Below, in pieces: positions 6,481-9,626 of a stretch of DNA of 9,626 nucleotides. Both the position numbers and the translations under genes were made by a program. The notes beneath the pieces were generated by a model, which saw only the letters and a program-made list of their open reading frames with translations, made no database searches and was not told where the DNA came from. Positions within the stretch are counted from its first letter, which is position 1, and each line of letters opens with the position of its first letter. The stretch covers positions 4,887 to 14,512 of the forward strand of contig VAUM01000011.1 of the NCBI GenBank assembly GCA_005774595.1. Direction: 5' to 3'. Source of the stretch: Actinomycetota bacterium. Lineage in GTDB: Bacteria > Actinomycetota > Coriobacteriia > Anaerosomatales > D1FN1-002.

Positions 6481-6487
6481 ACCGCCG

Positions 6488-7102
6488 GTGAAGCTCACCC
6501 TGCGCAACCAGATCATACTGGCCATCATCGGCGTCATCGCGCTGTGCGCCGCGATGCTCTTCTTCCTCATCTGGCCGCAGTTCCAGAAGGTCGGAGAGCT
6601 GAGCGACGAGATCAAGGCGCAGGACGAGCAGATCGCGGCCGCGCGGGATCTGCTCAACCGGCGCATCGAGGCGAGGGACAACGCCGCCAGGACGAGCGCG
6701 GAGTACATCCTCCAGACGAACCGCGTCCCCGACTCGCCCGAACTGCCCTCGCTGATCATCGAGATCCAGGACGCTGCGGACTCGTCGGGCTTGATGCTCG
6801 AGCGCATCGCCCCGGAGCCGGCGACCGAGGACCTGGAGACCTACACCGCATACCAGGTCAAGCTCGAGCTGGTCGGGCGGTGGGCGGACTACATCGACTT
6901 CATGCGGCGTCTCGAGAAGATGACGCGCGGTGTGCGGGTCGTTGAGACGACCATCGACTACAGCGAGCCGAGCGGCTCCGCGGCGAGCACGCAGACGGTC
7001 GAGACCGAGACCGAGGTCGCCGTGACGATGTTCATCGAGGTGTACACGATCAACGCGGACGCCTCGTCGACCGGGACGGCGACACCGCCGCCGACCCCGT
7101 AG
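6488..7102 (+). CDS. pilO: Type IV pilus assembly protein PilO
   Basis: Bitopic inner-membrane partner of PilN, 204 residues. A short basic N-terminus (MKLTLRNQ) leads into one membrane helix (about 8-29) and a coiled coil (about 32-72). The PilO signature then appears: RVPDSPELPSLIIEIQDAADSSGL (79-102), a Pro-containing hinge RIAPEP, and TAYQVKLELVGRWADYIDFMRRLEKMTRGVRV (120-151), which is the beta-strand and helix of the ferredoxin-like fold. The C-terminus ends in a Thr/Pro-rich tail. It follows pilN after 19 bases. PilO dimerises with PilN and contacts PilP where one exists; here the next gene encodes the candidate for that role. Confidence 0.92.
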   Translation: MKLTLRNQIILAIIGVIALCAAMLFFLIWPQFQKVGELSDEIKAQDEQIAAARDLLNRRIEARDNAARTSAEYILQTNRVPDSPELPSLIIEIQDAADSSGLMLERIAPEPATEDLETYTAYQVKLELVGRWADYIDFMRRLEKMTRGVRVVETTIDYSEPSGSAASTQTVETETEVAVTMFIEVYTINADASSTGTATPPPTP

Positions 7103-7119
7103 GAGCATGTGAGGACCCC

Positions 7120-7815
7120 GTGGCCGACGACCTGACAACGCCCGTCTCGACGCCGGAGGCGCTTCCGGGCGTCGATGAGATGCTGGCCGCGCCGGCCGCG
7201 GGCGCCGAGCCGGGGTCCGCGAAGAAGGGCGGCGGCTTCAAGGCGTTCCTCGGCACGACGCTCGGCAAGATCGTCATCGGCGGCATCGGGCTCGCCGTGC
7301 TCGGCGCGATCATCGCGGTCGTGGCCGTGGTGCTGATCTCGTTCTTCGGCGCCAGCGTGGTGCAGAAGGGCGTCGACCAGGCCCTCCAGGGCGCGGTCAC
7401 GACGGGAGCAGGGACGACCGCCGGCGGCGTCGCGGGCGGCTCGGCCGCCGGGACCGGGACCGCCGCGGCCAAGGAGGGCACGCACGTGCCCCTGCCGGTC
7501 GCGAACAGCCAGATCTTCACCTTCCGGGACATCTTCGACCCGCTCGCCAAGGAGGTCGTGTCCGCATCGGAAGACACCTCCTCGACCTTCAGCGGCGAGG
7601 AGGACACGCTGTACCTCCTCGACGTCGTGACCGAGGACGGCGTACGGCACGCGGTGCTGTGGTGGAACGGGTCCACCTACACGCGGGCCGCCGGCGAGGT
7701 CATCGAGGGGACCGCGTGGCAGGTCATCTCGGTGGGCGCGGACTCCGCGACGATGCTCTACGGCGACTCGACCGTCACGCTGCGAGTGGGGCAGGGCTCG
7801 GTCGCCGCGAAGTAG
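7120..7815 (+). CDS. Membrane-anchored protein, possible PilP/GspC-like pilus component
   Basis: I do not recognise a named family with certainty. The 231-residue protein has a cytoplasmic N-terminus (Pro/Ala-rich, then basic KKGGGFK), one long hydrophobic segment (about 51-76) and a low-complexity Gly/Ala/Thr linker (about 90-118). A conserved-looking motif, FRDIFDPL (135-142), follows, then a small beta-rich domain (about 160-226; TLYLLDVV, GVRHAVLWWNG, GEVIEGTAWQVISVG, STVTLRVGQG). The order of anchor, linker, (D)xFDP motif and small beta domain resembles GspC and PilP, and the gene stands where pilP follows pilO in Proteobacteria. Unlike PilP it has no lipobox. The GTG start has GAGG at 7111-7114, five bases away. 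The PilP-like role is inference. Confidence 0.7.
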   Translation: MADDLTTPVSTPEALPGVDEMLAAPAAGAEPGSAKKGGGFKAFLGTTLGKIVIGGIGLAVLGAIIAVVAVVLISFFGASVVQKGVDQALQGAVTTGAGTTAGGVAGGSAAGTGTAAAKEGTHVPLPVANSQIFTFRDIFDPLAKEVVSASEDTSSTFSGEEDTLYLLDVVTEDGVRHAVLWWNGSTYTRAAGEVIEGTAWQVISVGADSATMLYGDSTVTLRVGQGSVAAK

Positions 7816-7865
7816 CGCCGCTCTCCGCGCGCCCACGTGCCCGCTGCGGGGGTCCTGAGGGCGGG

Positions 7866-7874
7866 TGTTAGAAT
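7866..7874 (+). promoter_or_regulatory. Extended -10 promoter for aroC
   Basis: TGT-TAGAAT is an extended -10 with five of six matches to TATAAT. No good -35 lies upstream, which extended -10 promoters do not need. Transcription would start near 7881, giving a leader of about 32 bases. The intergenic region 7816-7912 shows no T-tailed hairpin, so read-through from the pil genes remains possible. Confidence 0.55.
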
Positions 7875-7903
7875 CGAACCCCGTCCATCCAGGCAGCGCG
7901 CAC

Positions 7904-7908
7904 GGAGG
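7904..7908 (+). promoter_or_regulatory. Ribosome binding site deciding the aroC start
   Basis: GGAGG lies four bases before ATG 7913. The earlier in-frame GTG at 7865 overlaps the -10 element and would add 16 residues not expected before MRYTTAGESHG. Confidence 0.8.
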
Positions 7909-7912
7909 CCGT

Positions 7913-9079
7913 ATGCGCTACACCACCGCAGGTGAGTCACACGGGCGAGCGCTCGTGACCATCGTGACCGGCGTTCCCGCCGGCGTGCCCCTCGAGGCGG
8001 CCGACGTCGACGCCGACCTCGGGCGCCGGCAGGTCGGCTACGGCCGTGGCGGTCGGATGACGATCGAGAGCGACCGCGCGATGCTGCTGTCGGGCGTGCG
8101 CTTCGGCCGGACCATCGGCAGTCCCGTCGCGATCACCGTGGCGAACCGCGACTGGGAGAACTGGACGGACGTCATGGCGCCGGGTGGCGGCGACGAGGCG
8201 GCGCAAGCGGCCGGGAAGGCGCGCGTGACGGCGCCGCGTCCCGGCCACGCGGACCTCGCCGGCTGCCTGAAGACCGGCGCGAGTGACGTCCGCGACGTGC
8301 TCGAGCGCGCGAGTGCGCGGGAGACGGCGGCGCGGGTGGCCGCCGGAGCGGTGGCCAAGGCGCTCCTGCGCGGACTCGGCGTGTCGGTGGGCTCCTACGT
8401 GCGTGCGATCGGCGGCGTGCAGATGGAGCCGCTCGCCGACGCGGCCGCGGTCGACGTGGCCGCGGTGGAGGCGAGTGACGTGCGCTGCCCCGACGAGGCG
8501 GCCGCCGCGCGCATGCGCGACCGCATCGATGAGGCGGCAGCGTCCGGCGAGAGCCTCGGCGGCGTGTTCACCGTGTACGCGATCGGGTTGGCGCCGGGCC
8601 TCGGCGGCTACGCCACCGCGGGAGAGCGGCTGGACGCCCGGCTCGCGGGCGCCGTCGTGTCCATCCCCGCGATCAAGGGCGTCGAGTTCGGTGACGGGTT
8701 CGCGCTGGCGGCGGGCCCGGGAAGCGAGGCGCACGACCCGATCCTGCCCGCGCGCGCGGGCGCATTCGTGCGCCCCAGCAACCACGCCGGCGGGCTCGAG
8801 GGCGGTATGACGAACGGCGAGCCCCTCGTCCTGTCGGCCGCGATGAAGCCGATCCCGACGCTGATGAAGTCGCTGCCGAGCGTGGACCTCGAGACCGGCG
8901 AGCCCGTGGACGCCGCGCGCGAGCGCTCGGACGTCTGCGCGGTGCCCGCTGCGGCAGTCGTCGCCGAAGCGGAGGTCGCGCTCGTGCTCGCCGATGCATA
9001 CCAGGCCAAGGTCGGCGGCGACTGCCTCGGCGACATGCTCGCGGCGCTCGCTGCGTACACTGAGCGGACCGCGCGGTGA
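7913..9079 (+). CDS. aroC: Chorismate synthase AroC
   Basis: Catalyses the last step of the shikimate pathway, converting EPSP to chorismate with reduced FMN; cytoplasmic. The 388-residue protein has the standard start MRYTTAGESHG, with catalytic His10 in GESH. Further family signatures are GYGRGGRMTIESD (43-54), RPGHADLAGCLKTGASDVRDVLERASARETAARVAAGA (109-146; catalytic His112), RPSNHAGGLEGGMTNGEP (287-304), MKPIPTLMKSLPSVD (311-325) and RSDVCAVPAA (338-347; conserved Asp340). It ends with KVGGDCLGD. All expected motifs are present, so it is probably active. It overlaps aroK by four bases (GTGA). Length and motifs fit the bacterial monofunctional-type enzyme; no fused flavin reductase is seen, so FMN must be reduced by another protein. 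Confidence 0.97.
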   Translation: MRYTTAGESHGRALVTIVTGVPAGVPLEAADVDADLGRRQVGYGRGGRMTIESDRAMLLSGVRFGRTIGSPVAITVANRDWENWTDVMAPGGGDEAAQAAGKARVTAPRPGHADLAGCLKTGASDVRDVLERASARETAARVAAGAVAKALLRGLGVSVGSYVRAIGGVQMEPLADAAAVDVAAVEASDVRCPDEAAAARMRDRIDEAAASGESLGGVFTVYAIGLAPGLGGYATAGERLDARLAGAVVSIPAIKGVEFGDGFALAAGPGSEAHDPILPARAGAFVRPSNHAGGLEGGMTNGEPLVLSAAMKPIPTLMKSLPSVDLETGEPVDAARERSDVCAVPAAAVVAEAEVALVLADAYQAKVGGDCLGDMLAALAAYTERTAR

Positions 9080-9609
9080 GCCACGTCTTCCTCATCGGCT
9101 TCATGGGATCCGGGAAGAGCACCGTCGGCCGGCTCGTGGCCGAGCGACTCGGGCTGCCATTCGTCGACATCGACGAGACGATCGAGCGGACGACGCGCCG
9201 CACGATCTCCCAGCTGTTCGCCGACAGCGGAGAGACCGCGTTCCGTGCCATGGAGCGCCGGGCCATCCAAGAGGTCGCGGCGGGTCCCGACGCGGTCGTG
9301 TCCTGCGGCGGCGGTGCCGTGTTGGATCTGTGGAACCGGCGGACGATGAAGGATGCCGGGACCGTGGTGTACCTGCAGGTCGGCTCGGACGAGGCGCTGG
9401 ACCGCATCGGCGACTACGCGTCCCGGCCACTGTTGCGTGAAGCCGAGGACCCCCGCGCCGCCGCCGCTGCGCTGCTCGCGGAGCGCGAGCCGGTCTACGC
9501 GTCGGCGGCGGACGTCACGGTCGACACGCGGCACCAGTCGCCGGACGGCGTGACCGCGGCCGTGCTCGCCGCGCTCGCCATGCACGCAGGGGCGGGGGTG
9601 CGTCCGTGA
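9076..9609 (+). CDS. aroK: Shikimate kinase AroK
   Basis: Phosphorylates shikimate to shikimate-3-phosphate with ATP; cytoplasmic P-loop kinase. The 177-residue protein shows Walker A GFMGSGKST (8-16), the shikimate-binding DID (31-33), FRAMER with Arg56, the GGG loop SCGGG (75-79), the lid RPLL (Arg116) and EREPVY with Arg136. Length is typical. The GTG start overlaps the aroC stop in GTGA, and its own stop overlaps the next GTG in the same way, so translation of the cluster is probably coupled. AroK acts two steps before AroC; the intervening aroA is not in the window. Confidence 0.96.
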   Translation: MSHVFLIGFMGSGKSTVGRLVAERLGLPFVDIDETIERTTRRTISQLFADSGETAFRAMERRAIQEVAAGPDAVVSCGGGAVLDLWNRRTMKDAGTVVYLQVGSDEALDRIGDYASRPLLREAEDPRAAAAALLAEREPVYASAADVTVDTRHQSPDGVTAAVLAALAMHAGAGVRP

Positions 9610-9626
9610 ACGGCGCCGTCGAGCGC
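9606..9626 (+). CDS. Start of a further gene, aroB by position (truncated by window end)
   Basis: A GTG at 9606 overlaps the aroK stop in the same GTGA arrangement as aroC/aroK and opens a frame of seven codons (MNGAVER) to the window end. Seven residues identify nothing. The common aroC-aroK-aroB order suggests 3-dehydroquinate synthase; this is inference from synteny only. Confidence 0.45.

Noticed and set aside
6398..6487. Upstream in-frame start for pilO inside pilN
   Set aside because: It adds an Arg/Pro-rich segment before the membrane helix, whereas GTG 6488 has an excellent ribosome site and a standard PilO N-terminus.
7840..7850. Terminator hairpin CCCG-CTG-CGGG between the pil and aro genes
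   Set aside because: Only four base pairs and no T-run after it.
7865..7912. GTG 7865 as the aroC start
   Set aside because: It overlaps the -10 element and precedes the well-known MRYxTAGESHG start, which has its own GGAGG.

Overview
This GC-rich window looks like chromosomal DNA of a high-GC, probably actinobacterial (Actinomycetota, possibly Coriobacteriia-like) bacterium. Reasons: strongly G/C-ending codons, GTG starts, an actinobacterial-type DnaA box, and a type IV pilus (T4P) locus with no secretin or lipoprotein-type PilP in view, as expected for a monoderm. The phylum is inferred from composition and gene style, not from a marker gene. All supported genes are on the + strand and packed tightly; no tRNA, rRNA, insertion sequence or CRISPR was seen, and the longest non-coding stretch is 146 bases.

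Layout. (1) 37-870: prepilin peptidase/methylase PilD. (2) 1000-4568: three minor prepilins in a row, a very large PilV/GspI-like protein, a PilW/GspJ-like protein and a large PilX/GspK-like protein. (3) 4569-4714: an intergenic region with an extended -10 promoter, an actinobacterial DnaA-box sequence over its upstream part, and a leader with three GCAGCAC copies. (4) 4715-7815: pilM-pilN-pilO and a fourth gene for a membrane-anchored protein that may replace PilP/GspC. (5) 7913-9626: aroC, aroK and the first seven codons of a further gene (aroB by position), joined by 4-base GTGA overlaps behind their own extended -10 promoter.

How the genes work together. PilD cleaves and N-methylates the prepilins. 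The PilV/W/X trio, which parallels the GspI-J-K tip complex of type II secretion, would prime and cap the pilus. PilM (cytoplasmic, actin-like) binds the INLLP tail of PilN; PilN and PilO form the membrane alignment complex; the following protein is placed where PilP sits in Proteobacteria. The motor ATPases, the platform protein PilC and the major pilin are not in the window. The aro genes make chorismate; their position after pilMNO echoes the pilMNOPQ-aroK-aroB order of Gammaproteobacteria.

Most notable points: the oversized tip pilin with Ig/FN3-like modules, the E5-lacking PilX with a beta-helix-like body, a PilM with a degenerate phosphate-2 motif, the PilP-like candidate, and the DnaA box at the pilM promoter. 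I see no wholly new system; this is a T4P locus with several unusual parts.
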